Shown here piece after piece: positions 35,018 through 52,026 of a stretch of DNA of 64,000 nucleotides (positions are counted from its first letter, which is position 1; every line of letters begins with the position of its first letter). Made by a program: the position numbers and the translations under genes. The notes beneath the pieces were generated by a model. That model ran no database searches. It was given only the letters and a program-made list of their open reading frames with translations, and was not told the origin of the DNA. The stretch is from Mrakia gelida (lineage: Eukaryota > Basidiomycota > Tremellomycetes > Cystofilobasidiales > Mrakiaceae), in NCBI GenBank assembly GCA_024345305.1, contig BRON01000001.1, positions 1,054,001 to 1,118,000 of the forward strand, written 5' to 3'.

Positions 35018-35943
35018 CTAGACGCAGTAGTCTTTCCTCACGGCCCAACCCAAAAAGTGCCTCGCGACCAATCCTTTTCCCTCCTCGCACATCCTCACTT
35101 CCTCCAACTCTTTCTCCAAACGAGACGTCCAGCTCTTGGCCTCTGAGGTGTCGTCTCGAGGCTGCGAGAGGCGAAAATAGACGAGAGTGAGCTCGTCGTT
35201 CGAGGTCAAGAAGAGAGAGAAAGCAAGCAGCTCCTCACAGGATCGAAGATAGCAAGGAGACCGATGAGCTCGAATCCAGTTCCCTCCGCGTTCTTCTCTT
35301 TCGAGTTCCCCTTGACCTCCTCGAACGCGACAGCGAGAGCTCGAAGTCCTCGTCGAGCAAACTCCTCAACATCCTTCTCGAGTTGATCCTCCATCTCGGA
35401 GGTCTTGTTTCGGGTGCAGACTGAGCGGAGGAAGAAAGGAAAAGAGGCGAGTCAGCGACGAAGACGGAAAGTCGACGCGTCGTAGGAAGGTTGTACTGAC
35501 TCTCGATGATGATCCCAGTCATCCCCTTGGTAGCTCGCTTGACTTGACCGGAAGATAGCTCGACGTAAGTTGCCTCGGTTCTTTTGTCCACCGGGTCTTA
35601 AGAGAAAGCGAAGGAGCTCGTTGGCGTCGAGCTCGAAGAAAGAGAGGAGAGACGTTCGACTCACTGAAGGGCTTGAAGTCGAGGAGTTGGATTCCAGCTC
35701 GAGCGTTCTCTGGTCCACCAGCGCACGCAACGACACAGCCGTCGATGGCGTCCATGTTCTCGGTTCGGGAAGCGTAGGCAGCGCTGCAAGAGGGAGAGAG
35801 GAAAGGTCAGCGAAAAGTCGACGAGAGACGACGCGACGAAGAGCAAAACGAAGGCGAGCTCACAGAGTCATAACATCCTGAGCGTTGAAGGGGAAAAGCG
35901 GACAAACCTTCCCTTGACCGAGACCAACTCGCCTCTTGGCCAT
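35018..35943 (-). CDS. Chimeric gene: isolated PMA1 nucleotide-binding domain with new ends
   Basis: Five exons (35864-35943, 35665-35783, 35501-35596, 35239-35420, 35018-35161) sum to 621 nt, or 206 aa plus stop, with no frameshift or internal stop and all splice sites in GT-AG form. Exon 1 begins with [12 protein letters not shown], equal to the C-terminal-tail exon of PMA1 at 6271-6306, and runs in frame into PFNAQDVMTL. Exons 2-4 match the PMA1 nucleotide-binding (N) domain ([15 protein letters not shown] ... FDP). The fifth exon starts PRDDT and then leaves PMA1 for a new, charged, helix-prone tail (SRLEKELEEVRMCEEGKG). It has no phosphorylation Asp and no membrane helices, so it cannot pump. 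It may be a soluble ATP-binding or regulatory protein, or a recent pseudogene. In exons 2-4 all of about 21 differences from PMA1 are synonymous. Orientation is opposite to PMA1, about 30 kb away. A splice acceptor immediately precedes the ATG, so upstream exons may exist. Confidence 0.7.
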
Positions 35944-36733
35944 CTGAGAAAGGGTGAGGAGAAGGGAAACGAAGTGTCAGCATGACGCCAGATGAGAAGG
36001 TGGGAAAGAAAGAAGGGAGGAGAGTTGTTGAGCTCGAAAATCACGCTCGTCACGACGATCGCGTTCTTCGTTCCCACCCCTTCTCTCGCACAGTTCTACT
36101 GGGAATCCGGGGGTGCTTTTGTATTCCAGGAATCCCCAGAAGCCCTGGCTGTTGATGAAGGAGAGCGCGAGTCCCCATTTCAACAACAAGAAGGAAAATC
36201 ACAAACGCCTCATGAGATGTGACTTTGCGCAAGGAGGGCGGACGAAAACAAGCTGAGCTCAACCACGACTCTCTTTCGCTCCTCAAACGCACTCAAAAGC
36301 ATCCAACGGACCAGTTCTCGCATCTCTATCATCGACCAAAGAAGGCGTTCAAGGTGAGAGCAGTTTTCCCGTCAAGATTTGATCCAGAACCGACGAGCCG
36401 TTGACGTTTCGCCCTTGCTCGCTTCCCACCAGCCTCTCTCCTTCCTTCCTCCCTCCAGCCAACCCCTTCGAGGAACGCTTCCTTCTTTCCTTCTACCCCT
36501 CTTCACCTGTCGCGAGGGCACTCCTATATCCCTCGACTCGATCAGACTTGTTTCTCGGTGAGTCTGAGCATCCAAACAGGTGGGGGAGGAGCATACAAAC
36601 GTGGGAGATACTCCGCTCGAGGACGAGCTCTCGTTCCCTTCTCCTCTTGCCTCCCTCGAGAAGGCTGACCCCTCTACCGGCTGCTTCCTTCCCTCTTCGC
36701 TCGCTCGCTTATCTTTTTCTCTTACAGACCACC
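35944..36733. promoter_or_regulatory. Divergent region between the PMA1-derived gene and the DUF7082 gene
   Basis: A C/T tract and CTCAG acceptor lie directly before the chimeric gene's ATG on the minus strand. A 70-codon minus-strand frame (36189-35977) reads protein-like (FINSQGFWGFLEYKSTPGF) but is unrecognised and may be an upstream exon. On the + strand a probable 5' UTR intron of the DUF7082 gene spans 36558-36727 (GTGAGTCT donor, GGCTGACCC branch, TTACAG acceptor). Confidence 0.45.
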
Positions 36734-38919
36734 ATGTACCACCCTCACCACCCTCATCGCTCACCACCTCCTCCTCCTCAAACGGCAGCTTACGCTCACA
36801 ACTCACGCTTCCTCCGAGTTCACTCGTTCACACCCTCCTCCCTCTCCTCTCCCTCCGCCGAACTTCAAGTTCTCTGCACCCTCTTCACGGCAGCCCTCTC
36901 GGACTCACCACCAGGAGCACCTCCCTCTCCACCCAAAACGATTCGACTCTGCTTCTCGTCCCTTCCTCTCGCCACCCGCGTAGGCAGAGCTCCTCCAAAC
37001 TCGATCGTTCCCTCCGGCGTCCAGGGAGCTCAGGACCTCGCTCTCTCTTGCAAGATCCCAACGAGAGAGCAGGTAGAAGCCGCCGGAGTCGTTCATAGCA
37101 GTGAGGTGGACGGGAGAGTATCGCTCTACTGCGAGATCTTGGGAGGAGGAGGCTCAGCTCTCGGTGAAGCCGTCGTCGAGCGAGTTTGGTACGGAGACTT
37201 CGACTACGAGGAGGCGGAGGAGGAGGATGGAGAAGGAAGCTCGTCAAGCGGTTGGCATCAAGTCCGTCAGTCCTGTCTACTTAAACCTCCTTCGTCGGAG
37301 TGACATAAAACTCATATATTTTCCTGTTTCGGTTCGGTTCTTCTCCAGCTGTCGCATCTCGCAAACGAGCTGCTTCGGACGAGGAAGACGACCCTTCCTC
37401 TCGATCTCGACAACGATTCTCGACCGATTCCAGTAGTCTCCCAGGTCTGGATGTTCAGTTCGCAGGTGCTCACAGCAGAGGAGGAACCTGTGAGTCACTT
37501 TTTCCTTCCCTCCTTCCTTCCCTCTCTGTCGGAGATCGAGCGAGCGGACTTCGACGTACGCGCGCGGCGGCCAAACCCAACCTGACCTCTTCCCTCTTCC
37601 CTCTTCTCCTCGTTCTTCTCTTCTCCTCTCAGTCTCGTACAACCACTCTCCAGACCCAAACTACCCTTACGCGTTCCAAGGACCTCCTCAACCTCAGCAC
37701 TACCCACCTCCTCCCAGCTTCCACTCCCACACTCCCACCTCTCTCAGCCCTCCCTCTCCTCACGAAGGCGGCTTCTCCAACTACAGCAACTCAGCCTCCC
37801 TCACCACTGCTCCTCCTCCACCTACTCTCGCATCCTTCCAGCAACTCCCACCGCCTCCTCCTCAGCAGGCCTACCCCGTCCGAGCTCAAGCCTCTCGCTC
37901 GAACTCGCCTCCTCCTCTGCCCACTCCCGCTCAGCCGTCGAACGTCCCGAAGGGTCTGTACGGAGAACGAGCGACGGTTGGATCGAAGAAGGCTTCGCTG
38001 GAACTTCATGGAGATCTCTTTACCATGGCCATTGGATGGTGAGTCCGCTCGAGGGAACGGTTCGAGTTGGGCTTTCGACGCGTTCGCTGACCTCGACGTT
38101 TTTGCTTTTCGGGTTTCGCAGGACCGAGGAGGAATGGAACGCTCGTCGTCGACTGGTTCAGTTCTGGAGGAAGATGGAAGGTTCGGTCATCCATGCTTCG
38201 TTCGCTCCCATCAGTCAGGCAGACTACGCCGAGAGAGCCATCGTGATCTCGTGCATCTTCAGGGAGGAGACCAACGAGTGTTATGTGAGTCCCAGCCTCT
38301 CTCCTTCCTACCTTCGAGCGCGTGAAGAAGCTTTTGCTGACCCTCCCTCCCCTTTGCTTTTGTTCGCTTACCTCGTTTTCCTCGCCAGGTCACCTCCGTG
38401 GACGCCATCTACCTGCTTGAAGGACTCATCGGCGCTCGGTTCTCGATCGAGGAGAAGAACAGAGTGAGGAGGAACCTGCAGAGATGCAAGCCCGACACCA
38501 TCTCCAAGACCAAACCCGCTACGGAGGACTTCTTTGCCGTGTTGATGAACTTCCCGACACCGAAGCCGAGGCATATCGAGAAGGACATCAAGGTGAGCTC
38601 GACTTCCCTTTTCGCTCGCTCGTCCTTCCTCTTCTCCTCGCGCTTTTCCTGACTTTTCGTCCACCTTCGCTTCTCGCTCGCCCTTCAGGTCTTCAAATGG
38701 AAGGATTTCGCAGGAGCTCTGGAGCGAACGGTTGCGAAATACGTGCGTCCTCGTTTCTCTTCTCTTCTCGCTCCTCGCTCGCGTCCTGACCCACCCTCCC
38801 TTTCTCGCCTCGCCCCCTCCCAGTCCATCGCCTTCACAGACGGTTCCGGAGCTCCCTCTCCACCTACCAACAGCAGCAACGCAGCTTCGACATCGGAAGC
38901 GGGTTCGGAGGAGGATTGA
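36734..38919 (+). CDS. DUF7082-domain transcriptional regulator (Medusa/MedA-like)
   Basis: Fungal MedA-type proteins are nuclear regulators of development, conidiation and adhesion. The N-terminal half has a His/Pro-rich start, then a region with LQVLCTLF and SCKIPTREQVEAAGV, a basic Ser-rich stretch (ASRKRAASDEEDD) that could be a nuclear localisation signal, and a long Pro/Ser/Gln linker. The conserved C-terminal domain reads LHGDLFTMAIGWTEEEWNAR, RRLVQFWRKMEGSVIHASF, AERAIVISCIFREETNECYV, TSVDAIYLLEGLIGARF, IEEKNRVRRNLQ, KTKPATEDFFAVLMNFPTPK and PRHIEKDIKVFKWKDF, the standard DUF7082 order. Stop TGA 38917-38919. About six coding introns plus a probable 5' UTR intron. Family assignment is firm; the pathway it controls here is unknown. 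Confidence 0.85.
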
Positions 38920-39298
38920 ACGACGGACGGACGAACGACGACGACTTTTGAGCTCTCTCTGGATCATTTTTTACTTATCGGTTGTAACGCTACCCTCGGA
39001 TTTTACTGGATCGCTTCCCTCTCTCTACTACTACTACGTATACCGAATTTCTATCATGAGATTGTCTCCCTTCTTTTTTTCTTCGTCGTCGTCGTCGTCG
39101 AGAAAGAAAAGTACCTCGCGTCTCGCTTTGTTGTGAGGTTGGGCGAGCTCTCCTTTCCCTTCCCTTCCAACGCTCAGCCTCCCCTTCTCTCAGGACACCG
39201 CCCTTTCTCTCCGCTTCCTCTTCACCCACCCCCGGAGCTGCTCCCCATCACCCATCTATAGGATCGCCTTTCAAAACCCTTCGACGAGCCCTCCTCGA
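38920..39298. other. Intergenic region upstream of the polo kinase
   Basis: 3' flank of the DUF7082 gene and a short promoter with a C/T-rich run from about 39140 to 39290. A GTC/CGT trinucleotide run lies near 39087-39100. No gene was seen. Confidence 0.4.
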
Positions 39299-42966
<3,668 letters not shown>

Positions 42967-43234
42967 AGGGGTTCGTTCGTTTTCTTGCACACTTTTTCGT
43001 TCGGTTCGGTTCGTGGATTCGCTTGCTTTTCTTTCTTATCGTCTCTTTTGCACGTTCTCCTTCTCTCTCACTCTCGCACTATTGGCTTCGGTTTCGTTTC
43101 AAAACTCATTAATGCATCGTACCTCTTCTCTTCCTTCGTCTCGTCGCGTTCGTAAAGATCGTCCTCCCATCATCTCCCTTCCCCTTCCCCACGCCAGCGC
43201 CTCTCCCTGCCTCTCATCAACGAGTGCAGCTCCT

Positions 43235-46200
43235 CTACGCCTGTATCCTCCAAATCCTCATAGCCCCTGACCGATCGCCCGAAACGAGATACGTGCTCGA
43301 GGGAGAGGAGACGACCGCGAGAGCTTGAATCGAGTCTGGGTGGGCGGTGCTGGTTTCTGGGAGGACTCGGGAGAGGAGTTCTTGGTTGATAGTTGGGTTC
43401 TGGGAGTGGGAGCTGAGCGGGGAGGGAGAGAACGAGTCAGCCGGAGGGAGAGACAGAGAAGCCGCGTCGTTGTGAGCTCACCTGAAGCCGACTCCCTCAA
43501 TCGGCGCGGCTCCCAGGATCGAGCTCTTTGAGTACATCTGGAGATCGATCCTCCGAAGGAACCTGTCCTCCCCACCAATCCACAAAGCTCCTCCTCCTCC
43601 TGCTGGAGACGATCCTCCTGCTGCTCGGCCTGGGGAGAACTGCTCTTCGTCGATGTCGTCCGAGAGCTGCGAGCGAGATGAGCCTCCTCCTCCTCGAGAG
43701 ACGGAGACGATGGCGAGGATGCTGTTGGAAGGTCGATCTCTTCGCTTGGGAGGCGGAGGGTGACGCTCGAATCCTGCGAGGAGGTTGGCGACGGCGGTCG
43801 AGGGATCTTGATCGATGAGGGAAGTGGAAGCGGAAGAGGAGGGTCGGGGAGAGGAGGACGACGACGAGGAGGGTGCGTTGGTCGCGACGGCTGCTGCTGG
43901 TGTTGAGGATGAGGTGGAGGAGGAGGAGATTCCAGTCTTGTAAACCTCGACGACTTGACTTCCCTCGATGGACCAGGTTTCGAGGACGACGTCGTCGGCT
44001 GTTGAGCTCTCTCCTCCGCTGGCGACGACGATGTACCGACCTCCTCCTCGAGTGGGATGGACGACGACCTCTCGAACCGGTTGGCCAGCGACTCTCCACG
44101 TTCGAAGGAGGAGACCGAAGCGCATGTCCCAGAGCGTGAGCCATCCTCCGAGGGTTCCAACGACGATCCAGAGCCGACGAGGATCGCAACAGAGCGTCGT
44201 TGGGGATCCGAGGTGAAGAGGGACGGTCATCGTCTTCGTGATGTGCATTCCGTGGAGGTCGAGAAGGAGGATTTGAGATTGCTGTGTGACGAGGACGAGT
44301 TCGTTACTGACCTCTGCGTGAAGCGAGAAGAAGATAATCGAGGTCAGTCGCGTGTTCTGGCACTGTGAGCTTTTTCGAAGAGAGACAGGAAGAGACGAAC
44401 CCGACTTGTTGTGACTGAGTCGCGTCACAAAGTCTCCAGCCTGCGACGACTCGAGATGGAAGTACCGAACGACCTCGACCTCCCTGAACTTGAGCGACGA
44501 CGATCCAGCTGAAAGATGAACGCGAAGAACGACGACGCTCCCATCTTCTCCAGCGACGGCGAAGCAGTGAGAACCTTCGATGAGGCACATCGCCGTTGGT
44601 CGAGTCCCCAGCGTGTGAACGAGACGAGGTTTCGAGGTCGTGTTCCGTTCGAGTCGAGCCGTGTCCCAGATCTTGACGAGCCCGTCTTCGGCCGCGGAGA
44701 CAAAGAAGGTGTTGTCTGGGGAGACGAGGATTCCGAGGATGGGTCCGACGTGCTCCGAGAGTTGGCAGACGAGAACGGGGTCGGTGGGAGTTGAAGAGGT
44801 GGAGGAGGAGGGTCGAGGCACGGATCCGATTCGAGCTGCTGCTGATCCTCGACGAGAGCTGATTCGAGGGCCCAGTTCTGGGAGAGGATCCCTGAACGTC
44901 TCAAGGTAGACTGCTTCGATGAGGGACTTGATGCCTGGGTCCGATCCGTCTGTGGAGGAGCAAGACGGGAGACGCGTCAGACCGGGGGAGGGAAACGAAG
45001 TGGGCGAGACTGGAACTCACCGTAACCTGTGACCGAAGGGAAAGAGCCGTTCGTCGCTCGACTGTCCAGGTATCCAGCTCCAGTGGAAGGAGAACCTCGA
45101 CCGATTGGCGTCGAAGAGCGAGCTCCTTGATGTTCCGACTCCGAATCGTCTCCTCGGATGACTGAACTCGACTCGAGGGTCGCGAAAGCGTTCGCTCTGA
45201 CCGCTCCTACCGAAGGAGCCGACTTGGGATCCGGTCCTCCACCCCCTGTCGCTGTCGAGAAGGGTCTCGGGGTTCGGGTGCCCAGCTGAGCGAAGCTACT
45301 GTCCATCGAGAAGATCGATTCCGACGACGGACTGAACGCGGCGTCGGGAGTTCCTTGACGTGAGGACCGGGGGATCTGGATGGCCGTTGGAAGAGGAGTG
45401 GATGAGACGATGGATGGAGGAGCGGATGGAACGTGGGAGGAGAGCTTGCTGGTGAGGCGAAGCGGTTGGGGACGCGACGAGGGGTGGCTTCGAAGCGACG
45501 AGAGCTCGTCGGCGGTGGATCGAGTGCTGACTTTCCGACGGATCCTGCGGCCTGAATCGGCGACTTGGGTCGGACGAGGGTTGATGAAGACCGTCTGAGG
45601 AGTGACGGAGAGTCGAATGAGGGAGAGGACTTGAAGATCCGGCTTTGGAGGTCCATGCGAGGGATCGCTCTCGTCGAGTCCTCGAACGCTGAGGCGGAAA
45701 AGGGAAGAGCGAGTCAGCATTCACCTCATCATCGGGATACTCGGTGAGGCTGAGAGCATATGCTCACTTTGAGGAAGCGCTGGCGACTCTGCTGATATGC
45801 GAGCGAAGGACGAGGAGCTGCTTGTCCTCCTCGGGAAGCAGACCCTTCTGCCGAAGGGCAGCGATTTGCGCTTGATCCCTGCATGAGGAAATTTACGAGA
45901 GCGGTCAGGTGAAGTCCGCCAATCAAAGACGGAGTTTGAAGGAGGAAGGCACTCACTCCTCGGAGTTGGCACTCAAATGAGCAGGCAGCTCAGGGAAAAG
46001 ACGACCATCGGTTCCGTTCGAGCTCGACCAGAATGGCGAACGACTCGACTTCTTCGCCCAGACCAGAGCGGAGTCGTAGATCGAGCGTGGAAGCTGGACG
46101 AAAATAATGACGATGGTATGGCCAGGTCAATTCGGATCTCGAAAGGAGAGAAGCGGGTCGAAGGAGGAGAAACGAACAGGCGAGAGGATGGAACCGAGCA

Positions 46201-49200
46201 GCACGTCCTCCGAGAGCGACCCGATAGCTGAACGAAGTAGCGGCGATAGGTTTGGGTAGAGGAGACACCAAGCGTCTGATCTGGAGAGTCGACGAGATGT
46301 CGAGGCGATGACTCCGATGGCGGCTGAGAGAAGAGGGAGATGAGAGAACGTCAGTCGCGAGAGATCGAGTGTTCAGCGAAGAGGAGGGGCTGACCTTGTC
46401 GGATCCAGACGTTGGGGTGGGAGATAAGACCCAGAGAAAGCGAGAGGAGGTCCCAGAGCCGAGGCTTGCTAAAGAGATCGAGTTCCGAGAGACTTCGGAG
46501 GGACGCGAGGACTCGAGCGACGACGCTCTCCTCGACGTCTGCGAGAGGAGAAAGGGCAGTCAGGTCAGCGATCAAAGGCGTACACATAGATTAAGAGAGA
46601 AAGGGCTCACCATAGACAGCCTGTGTCATCAACGGGAAGATGAATGCCTCCAAACTAGTCGATCCCACGAAGGCGGCGACTCCGACGATGCTTTCGAAGA
46701 ACGAGTACCGAAGCTCCCAATCCGAGTCGTTGAGGTAGGTGAACATGTGACTGAGGAGGATCTCGTTGGTCTTGACTCGTCCGAAGAAGACGCAGAAGCT
46801 CGTGATGTTGACGAGAACTGCTCGCTTGACCGAGGACGACGCGTCGTAGAGGAGAGCGGTGACCTCGGACTGGATGATTCGATGGAGCTCCTCTTGGCAC
46901 TCCTCGTAGGTGGTCTGTAAAGTGAGAAAGTTAGGTCGGCTCGGTCTTTTAGTCGAGGAAGGAAGCGAGTTGAGAGTCACTGCTCACCTCGTTGGAAGAA
47001 GAGATGAGTTCGTCCGTCTGGGCGAGATGAAGCCCTTGCGTTCGAAGGCTCTCCGAAATTTCGAGGAACCTGGATCCGACGTCGGCGAGGGATGAGACGG
47101 CTGTAGCGTAGGCTGTTCGAATTGAAATGTCCTCGTCCCTCGCGAGGTGCCAGGCGTTGGGAAGGATGTACTCGGTCACGATCGCAGCGTTCGAGAGGGT
47201 GACGGATTCCACGGTGTCGAGCTAGTAAGAGATGCGAAGATGGTCAGCTTCGTTCGAGATCCGAGGTGAGGTTTGAGAAAAAGAGCGTCCTCACGAGAGT
47301 AGTCAAAGCCCGAATGGAAGCAGATCGAACTCCAGGAGCCTCGTCGCGAAGAAGAGCGACGACGAAGGGAACCAGTCGATCCAGCTTGGTCTCGTCGGTG
47401 AGGTAGCTCGAGAGCTCCGTGATGACCTCGAGAGCATGAACCTTGGAGGACGACCGGAAACAGGCTCGGACGTTCGAAGTGACCAAAGCGAGGACCAGGA
47501 GAGCAGGTCCATCTGTGAGAAAGGCAAGCGTGCCGAGTCAGCATCTCTCCTCATTCGTCTTCCTCGAAGAACGAGGTGCGAGCGACATACCTTCCATCTC
47601 TGTTTCCGACTCTCCAGCCTTCTCATCTGCTGAATCCACGTCCAGATACGACTTGATGCTCTCGAGATCCTTCCTGACCCTCTCGATCCTCCAATCCGCC
47701 TCTCCGAACGAGTCCCTCGAGCTCTCTCCTCCCGCGACTCCTGACTCGTCGACTTCCGGACCGACGTGAGGACGAAGAAGTTGCGAGGGAGTTTGGATCT
47801 CATTGAGGGTGAGGTTGTACTGGTGGAAGAAGGTGTAGAAGAACTCGGGGAAGGTGGTGGATCTGTTGGTCGCGAGGAGGTTGTCGAAGGAAGGTCGAGA
47901 GGCTGGGTCGAGGGAAAGCATTGAGCGGACCATGGACTGCAAGGGGAAGCAGAGGTGAACATCCGAGTGAGCTGAGGCTCAAAGGAGATCTCGAGCAACG
48001 GGACGTCCGGCGAGAGAACGATAACGAGGGAGGAAACGCGACTCACCTGAATCAACGGATCACTGATCTCCCCAATCACTCCCTCAGGACTCGACTTCCC
48101 TTCCCTCCAAGCCAACATCCCACTCAGATTGAACACATCCTTCCCATCCAACCAAAGCTCCGCAATCGTACACCCAGCGGAAAACACGTCCATCGCCTCA
48201 GTGACCTTCCCGTCCCTCTGTCCGTCCTGCCAGTCGCTCTCCGCTCTCCTCCTCTCCGCTTTGGACCCAGCAGCGAAGAAACGCTCGGGTGCGATGTAGC
48301 AGGAACGCCGACCTGAGGTTGCGTCGTCGAAGAAGAAGTCGAAGTCGGCGGGGTTGTCTTCGGGAATGTAGACGGGTTTGAAAGGCGAGAGATCTGTGAT
48401 GTAAATCCAGTTGGAGGTGGTGACGAGGACGTTGGAGGGTTTGAGGTTTCCGTGAGAGACCTGGTGGGGAACGGAGGAAGGGAAGGGGATGAGCTGTGGA
48501 GAAAGAGGAGGGATGGAGGAGAGTGAGGTCGTCGGGTGAAACGAACTTTGCGACTCCTGATCTCCCTCATCCCGACGAGGATCTGGTAGGTGAACCATTT
48601 CTTCTCGATGTCACTGAGGAAGGGTCGAGTACTGTGAATGGTATGAGGAATGCAGGGTCAGCAAGAGACGCGAGGAAGACGAAGGATGGAGGGAGGAGGA
48701 GGTTGAGCTCACCTAATCCGATCGTAAAGGTCGCTGGCGAGGTACTGGCGAACGAGATAAGCAGCCTTCTCGGACTCGAAGATGGATTGATAAGGATGAA
48801 CGTTTGGGACGTCGAGAAGAGCCTCTCGTTCAGCTGGGGATGGGCGAGGAGGGCAAAGAGGGAGGGGCGAAGGGAAGGAAGGGAGGGAGGTGAGCTTTGA
48901 CTCCTTTCTGGACACTCGTAGACCGTCCATCCTGAGCTTGAATCCGCTCTTGAAGCCACGAATCTCACCTTTGAGCCTTCTCCTGTGAGCTGCTAAGCTG
49001 AGACCTTGAGGAGCTAGCGGTTTGAAGAAGATCTTGATGAGGAGAGGACCGTTGGTGTGCTTCGCTTTGATCGTCTTGAGGAACCGAGACGTTCCGATGC
49101 TGTTTAGAGAGGCAAAGAGGCAGTCAGTAAAATCTAGAGGAAACCTATACAGCCTACTAAGATGGTCGAAGCTTACCTTTGGTCATAGACTACCTCTGAG

Positions 49201-49259
49201 CCTAGCTCTTCGACGTACGAGTCGAGCTGGATCGCAGGTCGGGTGGGCTGATTCCCCAT
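43235..49259 (-). CDS. VPS15: Vps15 regulatory subunit of the Vps34 PI3-kinase complex
   Basis: Scaffold and regulator of Vps34 lipid kinase in autophagy and endosomal sorting. Start ATG 49259; the N-terminus MGNQPTRPAIQ fits N-myristoylation at Gly2. The kinase-like domain shows SFLKTI-type loop sequence, LLIKIF, VSHGNLKPSNVLVT, ITDLSPFKPVYIPEDNPADF and RRSCYIAPERF, all typical of Vps15. The catalytic-loop Asp (HGD in orthologues) is Asn here (codon at 48446-48448) and DFA is DLS, so it is probably a pseudokinase. HEAT repeats follow (ALEVITELSSYLTDETKLDR, SVKRAVLVNITSFCVFFGR, WELRYSFFESIVGV), then a Ser-rich linker and a C-terminal WD40 propeller (HVGPILGILVSPDNTFFVSA, LVKIWDT, GGWLTLWDMRFG), ending SGDRSGAMRIWRIQA. 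Stop TAG 43237-43235. It converges with the polo kinase gene with a 268-bp gap. Confidence 0.93.
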
Positions 49260-49640
49260 CTCGTGGACGATGACGACGCAGGCAGGAAGTTTTCAGGGCG
49301 TTTGGATACAGGAAGAGGAGAGTGAGGGAGCTAAGAGATGGACCTTGAGTTGGCTGGTGAGGGAAGGGAGGGAGGAGGGAGAAAGTGGAGCTGGCCGTTG
49401 CGAGAAGGAAGGAGAGGGCGCGAGCTCGCTGGAAGAGTCGAGCGCGAGGCGTCGTTCTGGAGCTTCGTCTCAGAGCAAAACTTTGCCTCTCATGTGTCAA
49501 CCAAAAGTGTATGCAAAGAGTCCATTCTCGATCAAGTCTAGCTTTTGCAGCAGTGACTCAGCCCAAGGCGACGTGCTTCATCCAAAGATCAACTGATCCA
49601 CTCGGTCGCCTCCCTCGCTCTCTTCCTTGTCTTCTCGAAA
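49260..49640. other. Intergenic region between OYE and VPS15
   Basis: Holds the VPS15 promoter and the 3' flank of the OYE gene, both on the minus strand. The minus strand is C/T-rich just upstream of the VPS15 start. No gene was seen. Confidence 0.35.
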
Positions 49641-51633
<1,993 letters not shown>

Positions 51634-52026
51634 AGTAGTGTATCAGGCCTGATGTGTTCTAGAGGTGTGGGGAAACGAGCTGGAGGTGATGGTTGGGAGG
51701 TGAAAGGGAAACTGGTCTGCCTTAGCAAGCAGGTTTCGGAAGGACGAGGAAGAGTCAGCGAGCTAAGATAAGACTTACCAAGATCGGTAAGCTTGGCTTT
51801 ACGGCAATTCGATGATAACCGGCAGCATCGGCTCATTCCCGTCGGAAACTGGTACGAGCTCGAGCTCACCCTCGTCTTGTTGTTTCTCTCGCGTCGCCGT
51901 CGTCCCCTTCGATCTTCGCTCTCCCACCTTTCCTCCCTCCTCTCTCCACCCCTTCTTAGAAAAGATCTTAACATATTAGATTAGACTCGAAACAAACTAG
52001 AGCAGTCCACGCAACGAGAACGTAAA
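51634..52026. promoter_or_regulatory. Intergenic region, OYE promoter
   Basis: 5' flank of the OYE gene (-) and 3' flank of the GRE2-like gene (-). Intron-like signals are present near 51740-51760 and 51860-51890 on either strand, so a 5' UTR intron is possible. No gene was seen. Confidence 0.35.

Noticed and set aside
35018..35943. PMA1 copy as a processed retro-copy or assembly duplicate
   Set aside because: Four introns are retained, so it did not arise from mRNA. Many silent and intronic differences and a fused exon order exclude a simple assembly artefact.
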